From positions 372,001-436,000 of the forward strand of contig NZ_JADZLQ010000001.1 of NCBI RefSeq assembly GCF_015905305.1: DNA of 64,000 nt, read 5' to 3'. The translations under genes and the position numbers were made by a program. Of the stretch, positions 1 to 6,595 are shown one piece after another. The notes under the pieces were generated by a model. The model was not told the DNA's origin, did not search any database, and was given only the letters and a program-made list of their open reading frames with translations. Each line of letters opens with the position of its first letter. Position 1 is the first letter of the stretch. Origin of the DNA: Pinirhizobacter soli. GTDB lineage: Bacteria > Pseudomonadota > Gammaproteobacteria > Xanthomonadales > Rhodanobacteraceae.

Positions 1-371
1 AGCGTCATCACAAAGGACAGCAGGCAGAACAACGCCTGTGCGCCAAGCATGGTCACGAACCCTGCCCTGAAAGCATGTTGGGAGGCGACGAGCCGCAGCT
101 CATCGTTGAACATCGCGCGCTTGTGTTCTTTGATCTGGGCTGGCTTCGCACTGTGTTGAAGCCGGTTGACCCAGATCGCACCGAAGATGATGACCATGGG
201 AATCAAGGTCATCAGCCGCTCGGCATTCCGCATTTTGGTGGGATCCGATGACATGCCCGCCACGAGGGCAACTACGCCAAGCAGCACGATCACCATCAGC
301 GACAGCCACAGGCCGCGCCGCTCGTGGCGAACGAGCCTGTCGCTCCGCTCGTCTGAATTCTCATTGATCAC
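1..371 (-). CDS. Membrane protein of unknown family (3' end beyond window)
   Basis: Only the first ~123 residues are in the window; the gene runs off the left edge. Reading starts at a GTG (369-371 on the plus strand) preceded by GGAGA. The visible part has a charged N-terminus, a first hydrophobic helix at about residues 22-40, a second at about 55-70, a basic cytoplasmic-type stretch (HKRAMFNDEL) and the beginning of a third hydrophobic segment. That is the layout of a small multi-pass inner-membrane protein. I do not recognise the family. A promoter with two identical 12-bp palindromes lies directly upstream, so expression is probably under a dedicated repressor, which is not in the window. 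Confidence 0.7.
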   Translation of the reverse strand, partial: MINENSDERSDRLVRHERRGLWLSLMVIVLLGVVALVAGMSSDPTKMRNAERLMTLIPMVIIFGAIWVNRLQHSAKPAQIKEHKRAMFNDELRLVASQHAFRAGFVTMLGAQALFCLLSFVMT

Positions 372-401
372 TTGAGTCTCCCCGCTGTCTGGCCCGGGGC
401 G

Positions 402-441
402 ATAATATAACCTATAGGTTCCATTTTGCAACCTATAGGTT
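402..441 (-). promoter_or_regulatory. Promoter with two identical 12-bp palindromic operators
   Basis: The perfect palindrome AACCTATAGGTT occurs at 409-420 and again at 430-441, exactly 21 bp apart (two helical turns). On the minus strand a -35-like TTGCAA (426-431) and a -10-like TATTAT or TATATT (402-409) flank the downstream copy, so a bound protein would cover the promoter spacer. It lies between the cupin gene and the membrane-protein gene at 1-371. Identity of the binding protein is unknown; the dimeric site would suit a TetR, MarR or similar repressor. Confidence 0.7.
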
Positions 442-455
442 ACCCTCCTCCGCGA

Positions 456-857
456 TCACTTTATCCATTCAACCAGCGGCTTTCCCTTGGGAACGATATA
501 CGTGCCGATTTCCGCCGCATTGGTCTGGCCGACATTCTTCGCGCTGTGAATAACGCCTTTAGGCACGAACAGGACATCACCGGCCTTGAGCTTTACCGAC
601 GGCTTGCCCTCGAGTTGGTACTCGATCGTGCCCTCGACGACATAGATGATCTCTTCACCCGGATGCCTGTGATTCGGGGCGATCTTCCCCGGATCAATGT
701 CCACGCGCAGTTGCACGGCCTCCCAGCCGGGAATGCTGATGTCGTTCTTGGATAACTCGGTGCGGTGGGTTCCCGTTTGCTGCGCCTGTGCAGCATGGGG
801 CACCAGGCTGCCTGCGACGACCAGCAGGCTCGCAGCCGCGACGTTCAACACGTTCAT
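456..857 (-). CDS. Secreted cupin-domain protein
   Basis: A 133-residue protein with a Sec signal peptide (residues 1 to about 25, ending AAQAQQ) and one conserved cupin barrel. Cupin motif 1 is visible as HRHPGEEIIYVVEG and motif 2 as GDVLFVPKGVIH, giving His, His, Glu and a second-motif His as likely metal ligands. The ATG at 857 was chosen because GAGGAGA precedes it; an in-frame ATG ten codons upstream lacks such a site and would spoil the signal peptide. Single-domain periplasmic cupins have varied roles, so no substrate is assigned. It sits next to an Ohr-like peroxidase on the same strand, so a link to stress defence is possible. Confidence 0.85.
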   Translation of the reverse strand: MNVLNVAAASLLVVAGSLVPHAAQAQQTGTHRTELSKNDISIPGWEAVQLRVDIDPGKIAPNHRHPGEEIIYVVEGTIEYQLEGKPSVKLKAGDVLFVPKGVIHSAKNVGQTNAAEIGTYIVPKGKPLVEWIK

Positions 858-920
858 GGAATTCTCCTCGATCAGCCGGTTCGACACAGCGGGGACTGGT
901 CGAACCGGCTTGGCAGTGCG

Positions 921-1367
921 TCAGGTGGTCGCCACGGTCACGGCAACGTCGATGTTGCCCTTGACGGCCTTCGAGTAAGGGCAGATCAGATGGGCGGAGT
1001 GAACGATGGCCTCGGCGATATCCTGTGCCAGACCTGGCAGACGGACATTGAACCTGGCACCGAGGAACCAGCCTGGACCCGTCTGACCCACATCCACTTC
1101 GATGTCCACCGAAGCATCAGCCGGAAGCGTGACCTTCTTCAGCGAGGCCGCCAGATTAAGTGCACTGGTGTAGCAAGCCGACCAGGCGCCCGCGAACAAT
1201 TGCTCGGCGGTCGGGTGGGTTACGACGGCGTTGAACTCATAGTTCTCGCCACCCGGCGTCGACAGCTTGATGTCGACGACGTCGTGATCGGCACGCTGTG
1301 CCTTGGGATCGTGATTGACTTTAGTGTGGGTCTTGCCCGTAAAAATGACTTTTTCGATCTTGGTCAT
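921..1367 (-). CDS. Ohr/OsmC-family organic hydroperoxide reductase
   Basis: 148 residues with the OsmC/Ohr fold. The peroxidatic cysteine is C65 in the EQLFAGAWSACY motif and the resolving cysteine C129 in the LICPYS motif, the pair that reduces organic peroxides in this family with lipoyl or thiol partners. Length matches typical Ohr (about 140). No MarR-type OhrR gene is adjacent; the nearest regulator is the divergent PadR gene at 1482. It is a cytoplasmic enzyme, read from an ATG with a GGAGGAA site just upstream. The family call is firm, but Ohr versus another OsmC subgroup is less certain. Confidence 0.88.
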   Translation of the reverse strand: MTKIEKVIFTGKTHTKVNHDPKAQRADHDVVDIKLSTPGGENYEFNAVVTHPTAEQLFAGAWSACYTSALNLAASLKKVTLPADASVDIEVDVGQTGPGWFLGARFNVRLPGLAQDIAEAIVHSAHLICPYSKAVKGNIDVAVTVATT

Positions 1368-1481
1368 GAAGTGTTCCTCCGGGGATCCCTGCCCCCTTCA
1401 TCATGCGCCTGCCATGACTACCAGCACATTCACTATACCGAGCTTCGCACTAGTCTAATTCCCAAGCTAGGGAAATCAGAC

Positions 1482-1844
1482 ATGGGCGACCTCGACGCAC
1501 ATTTTCGCAAGTTCAGGCGTGAGCTCAGTTCCGGCACGGTGTCGCTTGCCCTGCTGGCCATCCTGGCGGCCGCCGACGAGCCCATGTATGGCTACCAGAT
1601 TGCCAAGCGCTTCGAGCGCGAGGGCGACGGCGTGCTTATCGGCAAGCAGAGCGCGCTGTATCCGGTGTTGCGCACGCTTGAGGGCAACGGCTTGCTCGAT
1701 AGCCATGTCGAACCCTCCGACACCGGCCCGCCGCGACGTTATTACCGGATCAATGCGAATGGCCGCGAGGCACTGCGTGATTGGACCTCTGCCTGGACTT
1801 CCACCCGCGACTTCGTCGATACCGCGCTTGAGGATGTGAAATGA
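1482..1844 (+). CDS. PadR-family transcriptional regulator
   Basis: 120 residues. A winged helix at about residues 18-90 carries the PadR signature (LLAILAAADEPMYGYQIAKRF, then the SALYPVLRTLE recognition region and the RRYYRIN wing). The C-terminal helix is short, as in small PadR proteins. The ATG at 1482 fits the start of the conserved domain; longer in-frame reading upstream has no PadR similarity. Its stop overlaps the start of the next gene (ATGA, 1841-1844), so the two are translationally coupled. PadR genes next to HAAS/DUF1700 membrane proteins are a recurring pair in bacteria, where the regulator normally controls its own operon. Confidence 0.92.
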   Translation: MGDLDAHFRKFRRELSSGTVSLALLAILAAADEPMYGYQIAKRFEREGDGVLIGKQSALYPVLRTLEGNGLLDSHVEPSDTGPPRRYYRINANGREALRDWTSAWTSTRDFVDTALEDVK

Positions 1845-2776
1845 ATACTGCCGCCTCGCCCTACCCCACCACCATCAAGCGGTATCTGGATGAATTGCGC
1901 AAGGCGCTGGACGGATCGGATCCCGCGCTCGTGCAGGATGCCCTCTACGACGCAGAGGATTACTTGCGTTCGGAAATGAGCGAGAACCCCGGCAAATCCG
2001 AAGCGGAGATCATTGCCATGGTCGCAGGCAGCTACGGCGCACCGGACGAAGTGGCGGAGATCTATCGCGATACTGAGGCCAAGGTTCAGACCGCGCTACG
2101 CCCGCCGGCTCCGCGCTGGACCACGCCCTGGGGAAAATTCTTCGGCGTGGCGGCGGACTTCCGCAGCTACGGCGCGCTGTTCTACATGCTGCTGGCGCTC
2201 GTCTCGGGCGTTTTCTACTTCACCTTGATAGCCGTGGGCATGTCGTTGTCGCTGGGGCTTTCGGTGCTGATCATCGGCATTCCCATCATCATCCTGTACT
2301 TCGGCATCGTGCGCGTGCTGTCACTGGCTGAAGGACGCCTGGTGGAAGCCATGCTGGGTGTGCGGATGCCGCGCCGACCGTTGTACGCGAACCGTGACGA
2401 TCGCCTGATGACGAAGATCAAGGGTCTGTTTACCGATCCGCGCATGTGGTCCACGCATATTTATTTCCTGCTGATGCTGCCGCTGGGCATTGCGTACTTC
2501 ACCATCTTCGTGACGCTGATCGCGCTGGTCGTCAGTTTCATCGGCCTGCCGCTGGCCGCCTGGACAGGCCTTGCCACGCCCGGCTTTGCCGACAACTCCT
2601 GGGTTTTCATGCACATCCAGATGTTTGGCATCGATGGAACCGCGGGTACCGCCGCACTGCTTGGTTCGCTGCTGTTCGGCGTGTTGCTGATGTTCGGCAC
2701 CCTGCACCTGGCCCGCGGCATCGGGTACCTGCATGGCCTGCTGGCAAAGCATCTACTGGTAGCACCGGCGCGGTAG
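1841..2776 (+). CDS. HAAS-domain membrane sensor-like protein
   Basis: 311 residues. Residues 1-80 are a helical cytoplasmic region resembling the HAAS/DUF1700 domain (YLDELRKAL, then YDAEDYL and the GAPDEVAEIYRD end). This is followed by four or five hydrophobic segments resembling the putative sensor domain of DUF1700-type proteins: about 105-160, 200-240 and 270-295. It overlaps the PadR gene by four bases. By analogy with other PadR-HAAS pairs it is a membrane protein under control of the upstream regulator, perhaps sensing envelope state. The ligand is unknown. It ends five bases from the convergent GST gene, with no terminator between. Confidence 0.82.
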   Translation: MNTAASPYPTTIKRYLDELRKALDGSDPALVQDALYDAEDYLRSEMSENPGKSEAEIIAMVAGSYGAPDEVAEIYRDTEAKVQTALRPPAPRWTTPWGKFFGVAADFRSYGALFYMLLALVSGVFYFTLIAVGMSLSLGLSVLIIGIPIIILYFGIVRVLSLAEGRLVEAMLGVRMPRRPLYANRDDRLMTKIKGLFTDPRMWSTHIYFLLMLPLGIAYFTIFVTLIALVVSFIGLPLAAWTGLATPGFADNSWVFMHIQMFGIDGTAGTAALLGSLLFGVLLMFGTLHLARGIGYLHGLLAKHLLVAPAR

Positions 2777-2781
2777 TGGAT

Positions 2782-3495
2782 TCAGGCGGCGTCGAATGGA
2801 TCGGGAATAACGCGCAAGTCGACCGGCTGCCCGGGAACGAGGTAGTCGTCCGACCAGATAGGTGGCAGCAATCTTGCGTCCCGCATCCATTCCTTGACGT
2901 CGGCCATCGCCAGTAGTGTCTGCGTCCAGGCTTCGATGGCGTCCCTCGAGGGCACAACCGGGTCATGAGCGACAAGACGCACGATGGTCGGCACCAATAT
3001 CAGGTCAGCCAGAGACAGGGTCCCGAAAAGAAACGGGCCGCTGCTTTCAGCAACGTACTTGGCGAGAACGCCGAACAGACGCTCGCATTCGCTCGTCTCG
3101 ACGGCAGTAAGCGTCCGTTTTTCCGGATAGAAGGCGCTCTCGAATGAAATTCGGGCGCAGATATTCGACAAACCTGAGTGCTGCCACGCCGCCAGGGATC
3201 TCGCCTGGGCCCGTTGCGTCACGTCGACAGGCAGCAGGCGTCCCCCGCACGCATCGTTCGCGTATTCCATGATCGCCAGCGAATCGTAGATCGCTACCCC
3301 GTCCACCACCAACACGGGCACCATCGCCGGCGGCGAAATGCGACCGACGGCTTTCAGGTTGGCAAAGCGCTGCGGTCGCACGATATTGACGATCTCTTCC
3401 TCGAAGTCGACCCCCGCCGCGCGCAGGGCAAGCCAGGCGCGCATGGCCCAGCTCGAGGCGTTCCTGGTTCCCGAGTACAGCTTGGGTCTGCTCAC
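2782..3495 (-). CDS. Glutathione S-transferase family protein
   Basis: 237 residues from a GTG start with AGGA upstream. The N-terminal thioredoxin-like domain (1 to about 80) has the catalytic-type serine region YSGTRNASSWAMRAWL, the cis-proline segment MVPVLVVDG and the glutathione-binding YDSLAIMEYAND. The helical C-terminal domain covers about 90-215. Such cytosolic enzymes conjugate or reduce electrophiles with glutathione; the substrate cannot be told from sequence. It faces the SnoaL-like gene at 3680 across a 184-base divergent intergenic region, and converges on the HAAS gene. Confidence 0.88.
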   Translation of the reverse strand: MSRPKLYSGTRNASSWAMRAWLALRAAGVDFEEEIVNIVRPQRFANLKAVGRISPPAMVPVLVVDGVAIYDSLAIMEYANDACGGRLLPVDVTQRAQARSLAAWQHSGLSNICARISFESAFYPEKRTLTAVETSECERLFGVLAKYVAESSGPFLFGTLSLADLILVPTIVRLVAHDPVVPSRDAIEAWTQTLLAMADVKEWMRDARLLPPIWSDDYLVPGQPVDLRVIPDPFDAA

Positions 3496-3679
3496 GGTGG
3501 GTCCTGGGTGGAGAAGGCTTCTCTATTCTCCAAGGCTTCGCGACAAAAATCATCCTGGCAAGCCCGGGCGCCGCTTATCTCAAAAGCAAGAAACGGAGTT
3601 TCCCGTATCGATGCGGAATCTATCTTTCCTGGGGAGGGCCCACCCTCCCACTCATCTCACCAGATAAGGATGCTTAGCC

Positions 3680-4129
3680 ATGTCGAAAGAAGAAGATAAC
3701 AAGGCCATCGTCGGCCGTTGGTTCAACGATTTCTGGGGTGAAACCTGCAACCTCGCCATCGTCGATGAGCTTGCCTCGCCCGACATGCTGCTTCAGTACT
3801 CGCTGCACGAGCCGCGCCGGGGTCATCAGGACATCAAGGATTTCATGACGGATTTTCGCAGCTCATTCCCGGACCTGAAGTTCTGGGGCGCCGCTGATCT
3901 CATTGCCGAGGGTGACTACGTTGTCGGCCGCTGGGAAGGTGGTGGCACGCACGCCGGCCCGGCCTTCAGCGACTTCCTGGCAGGTTCGCTTCCCGCGGCC
4001 ACGGGCAGGAAGATGCATTTCACCGGCACCACGGTGCTTCGACTCAAAGATGGCAAGATCGTCGAGGAGATCGGCCTGGATGACGGAGTCACGGCACTTA
4101 CGCAGCTCTGCCTGATCAAGGCGGCCTAG
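3680..4129 (+). CDS. SnoaL-like (NTF2-fold) protein
   Basis: 149 residues with the SnoaL-like polyketide-cyclase layout: N-terminal helix (NKAIVGRWFNDFW), a conserved GHQDIKDFM segment, the FRSSFPDLKF strand, and a terminal sheet with GTTVLRLKDGKIVEEIG. This family includes aldol cyclases and many proteins of unknown function, so a catalytic role is not assigned. The start has a weak AAGGA site about ten bases upstream. It is transcribed away from the GST gene and ends at a hairpin (4132-4164). Confidence 0.82.
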   Translation: MSKEEDNKAIVGRWFNDFWGETCNLAIVDELASPDMLLQYSLHEPRRGHQDIKDFMTDFRSSFPDLKFWGAADLIAEGDYVVGRWEGGGTHAGPAFSDFLAGSLPAATGRKMHFTGTTVLRLKDGKIVEEIGLDDGVTALTQLCLIKAA

Positions 4130-4131
4130 GA

Positions 4132-4164
4132 TCGACTACCGCAGGTAGCTCCCGCGGTAGTCGA
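4132..4164. terminator. Perfect 11-bp hairpin after the SnoaL-like gene
   Basis: TCGACTACCGC (4132-4142) pairs exactly with GCGGTAGTCGA (4154-4164) around an 11-nt loop, three bases after the stop at 4129. No T-run follows, so it could be a terminator-like or RNA-stabilising hairpin rather than a classical intrinsic terminator. Further inverted copies of a GCAGCCAGG element follow near 4184, 4232 and 4265. Confidence 0.5.
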
Positions 4165-4250
4165 GGCCATCCGCCTTCGGGCGGGCAGCCAGGTGGGCGC
4201 AAGCCCGACCGTTCTGTGGCGGATTTCTGACCCTGGCTGCCTGCCACCTT

Positions 4251-4601
4251 TTACAGTTCCCCAAGCAGCCAGGCTGCCAACTGGCGAGAGCCGCGGCGAT
4301 GTTCGTCCTTGACGTTCGAATTTTCGGTGCAAGCCGAGAGATACATCTGCGCGGCCGTACCCTTCGCAGGAAGCTGAAGCTGGTCGCGTAACGACAACGA
4401 CTCCCGGGCGAGCGATAGAACCACTTCACTCTCCTCCGGTAACCAATGAGGCCGGATGTAGTCAGGCATGAACTCCGAATTGAAGAATAAGAACTCACCG
4501 GAGTGCGCGGCACGCGGCAGCACGCGCTTGAGCAAATTCAAAAGATCAACTTCCACAGCCGCCAGCTGAGCTTCCAATTTGTCGTACCTGGATGCTTTCA
4601 T
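4251..4601 (-). CDS. Hypothetical protein
   Basis: 116 residues, soluble, no signal peptide. It has a helical N-terminus (YDKLEAQLAAVEVDLLNLL) and an aromatic-rich middle (GEFLFFNSEFMPDYIRPHW). I recognise no domain. Its ATG follows the stop of the upstream membrane-protein gene by one base (TGATATG), with no separate ribosome site, so translation is probably coupled. Both genes are visibly less GC-rich than their neighbours, suggesting a more recent arrival. Confidence 0.65.
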   Translation of the reverse strand: MKASRYDKLEAQLAAVEVDLLNLLKRVLPRAAHSGEFLFFNSEFMPDYIRPHWLPEESEVVLSLARESLSLRDQLQLPAKGTAAQMYLSACTENSNVKDEHRRGSRQLAAWLLGEL

Positions 4602-4602
4602 A

Positions 4603-5016
4603 TCAACCGGCCGAAAGCTCGCTCACAACATGCTCAAAATATGCTGCGACGACCTTATTCTTGAACAGATACACCCCTGCGGCTGTCACGATGAGTATGC
4701 CGATCAAGCTAAACCAGGCCTCTCCGATAAATGGATAGGGCACAACGAAGCCAGCCGTTAGAAATGCCAGATAGAGCTCTCGCGCATATCTCTTCTTCTT
4801 GAGAAGAGACCAGCCGGCCGCAAATCCAAACAAGCCGATGAGTGACACGAGAGGTCCTACGCCACTGCTCCACCATTCTGCTTGGGAGACCTGGCGCCCG
4901 TCGATGCCGTAAGAGTCGTAGGGCAGCACGGAAACGATGAACAGGATCACGCAGATCAGCGCGTGACCGGTCATGAACCTGAGCAGTATTGGCATCGCCA
5001 AAAAATTCGTAAGCAC
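4603..5016 (-). CDS. Small multi-pass membrane protein, unknown
   Basis: 137 residues from a GTG (5014-5016) preceded by AGGGGGA at good spacing. An ATG seven bases upstream is in a different frame. Four hydrophobic segments are visible at about 14-32, 52-70, 80-100 and 105-122, with a KKKRYARE basic loop between the second and third. No family recognised. It is the first gene of a two-gene unit with the hypothetical gene at 4251, in an AT-richer patch. A membrane protein coupled to a small cytosolic protein could be an immunity or toxin-antitoxin-like pair, but nothing in the sequence proves it. Confidence 0.65.
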   Translation of the reverse strand: MLTNFLAMPILLRFMTGHALICVILFIVSVLPYDSYGIDGRQVSQAEWWSSGVGPLVSLIGLFGFAAGWSLLKKKRYARELYLAFLTAGFVVPYPFIGEAWFSLIGILIVTAAGVYLFKNKVVAAYFEHVVSELSAG

Positions 5017-5229
5017 GTTGCATCCCCCTTGAATGCCGTCCCGTACCCAGCCTATTTAACCCTCACAAAATACTCCCTGATGTTCAAAAATCAGGCATAC
5101 CTTTGTCGTTATCGCAGTCTAATCTCCTGGCCAGCGCCCAATCTACGACACCCCCTCATGATCAGATCTTCAGGGATGGTCTTCCGGGGCGTCAAGGCGA
5201 GGCCATGGGGCGATAAAGCCCAAGTGCAA

Positions 5230-5541
5230 TTAACCCTCCACGCGCAACCTCGATGCCAGCTCCGCACCTCCTTGCCGCTGCTCAAGCGCATCCCATAGTG
5301 CTTCCTCGTCGCCGTCGATCAGCACCTGCCAGACGGTCCGTCCATCGAACGCACGTTGCGGCTGGCTCATCCACTGCGCGGCGCGGCGGCGGTCGCCGAA
5401 GACCATCAGCACCATCTGGGCCAGGGAGCTGTTGCGCTGTTCGAGCGCTTCGAATCCGGCGAGCAGGGCCGCATCGCGAAGCGCGCTGGTTCGCTCGATT
5501 TCCCGCCTGACGGACTCGAAGCTGGCTGCGGTGTGTGGCAT
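5230..5541 (-). CDS. Xre/MbcA/ParS-type antitoxin C-terminal domain protein
   Basis: 103 residues. The C-terminal half (FGDRRRAAQWMSQPQRAFDGRTVWQVLIDG, about residues 48-77, shown in part) matches the toxin-binding domain of MbcA/ParS/Xre antitoxins (DUF2384), which normally neutralise RES-domain toxins. The N-terminal 45 residues are helical but show no clear helix-turn-helix. No RES toxin gene lies on either side: the downstream genes are a small membrane protein and a hypothetical, and the divergent neighbour is a methyltransferase. It is therefore an orphan antitoxin-like protein. AGGG-type ribosome site at the ATG. Confidence 0.72.
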   Translation of the reverse strand: MPHTAASFESVRREIERTSALRDAALLAGFEALEQRNSSLAQMVLMVFGDRRRAAQWMSQPQRAFDGRTVWQVLIDGDEEALWDALEQRQGGAELASRLRVEG

Positions 5542-5714
5542 GGGGACTTACCCTGGCAGTGGGGGCTGTGTGCACCCGAATCTTGCCAGCCGCCCAGGGG
5601 CCTAAACATGATGCCCGTCAAGCTTCTGGGTCCGAACACGCCAACGGGCTTTTCCCTTACGATGGCACCCCTCGCTTTTTTCCGTCATTCGTGCGTTACC
5701 CGGAGTTCTTCATC

Positions 5715-6557
5715 GTGTCGCACTATCCCGGTCCCCTGCTGACCCGCCCGGCCGCCCAGGCCCTGAGCGCGGCGCGCGAGGCAGGCGCAATCACATGGAC
5801 GGGGTCGCTGGACCTTGGCCGCTCACAGGCAGACGCTGCGCTTCATCGCGACACCTGGCAATGGCGTGACCAGCACTATCCCTACCCCGCCAGGCTCAAG
5901 GACCGGACGATCTACTACTGGGACGGCGAGGGTTTCGACACGGTGTCGCGGTTCTCCGGCTCCCTGATCAAGCTGGTGCCTACCGAGTGGGGCGCGCCCA
6001 CGTTCGAGATCGACGGCATCAAGATGCTGCCGACGTCGAAAGAGTCGCCAGTGGACGATGCGCGACGCAAGGTGGCGCTGATCGAACCTCGCGGCAAGCT
6101 CGTGCTCGATACCTGCGGCGGCCTGGGCTACTTCGCCGCGTGCTGCCTTGAGGCTGGCGTGGCCAATATTCGGTCGTTCGAGAAGAACGAAGACGTGTTG
6201 TGGCTACGCACATTGAACCCGTGGTCGCCCGATCCCGATGCGCCCGCCAGCGGTGGCCGGTTGAGCCTCACTCATGGCGACGTATCCGAAGCGATCACGC
6301 AGTTGGCGAGTGGTTCCGTGGACGCCCTGCTGCACGACCCGCCGCGCTTCGGCATCGCCGGCGAGCTCTATTCGCAAGCGTTCTACGACCAACTGGCGCG
6401 GGTGCTGCGTCGCGGCGGCCGGCTGTTCCATTACACCGGCAGTCCCAACAAGCTCACCAGCGGCCGTGATGTCCCCAACGAAGTGGCCAAACGGCTTGAG
6501 AAAGCCGGCTTCAAGGCGCAGCTGGTGCTCGATGGTGTACTCGCCAGCAGACGGTAG
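5715..6557 (+). CDS. SAM-dependent methyltransferase, unknown substrate
   Basis: 280 residues from a GTG with GGAG nine bases upstream; further in-frame upstream sequence is unlikely to be coding. A class I methyltransferase core lies at about 120-260: LVLDTCGGLGYFAACCLEAG (motif I), SFEKNEDVLWL (acidic loop after strand 2), DALLHDPPRFG (motif IV region), and LRRGGRLFHYTGSPN. The DPPRF element resembles the (N/D)PP(Y/F) motif of enzymes that methylate planar nitrogens in nucleic acids or proteins. The N-terminal 110 residues have no family I recognise. The substrate is unknown. It stands alone between the antitoxin-like gene and a secreted glycosidase. Confidence 0.75.
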   Translation: MSHYPGPLLTRPAAQALSAAREAGAITWTGSLDLGRSQADAALHRDTWQWRDQHYPYPARLKDRTIYYWDGEGFDTVSRFSGSLIKLVPTEWGAPTFEIDGIKMLPTSKESPVDDARRKVALIEPRGKLVLDTCGGLGYFAACCLEAGVANIRSFEKNEDVLWLRTLNPWSPDPDAPASGGRLSLTHGDVSEAITQLASGSVDALLHDPPRFGIAGELYSQAFYDQLARVLRRGGRLFHYTGSPNKLTSGRDVPNEVAKRLEKAGFKAQLVLDGVLASRR

Positions 6558-6595
6558 GGGCCGTATGGTGTCCTTCTTCCCCACAAGGAATAGCC

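Noticed and set aside
409-441. Could the twin palindromes be a CRISPR or transposon end?
   Set aside because: Only two copies exist, 21 bp apart, within a promoter; there are no spacers, target duplications or transposase.
5612-5651. Inverted GCCCGT/ACGGGC followed by TTTT near the methyltransferase start
   Set aside because: The loop of about 25 bases and the short stem make a terminator unlikely, and no upstream plus-strand gene would need it.
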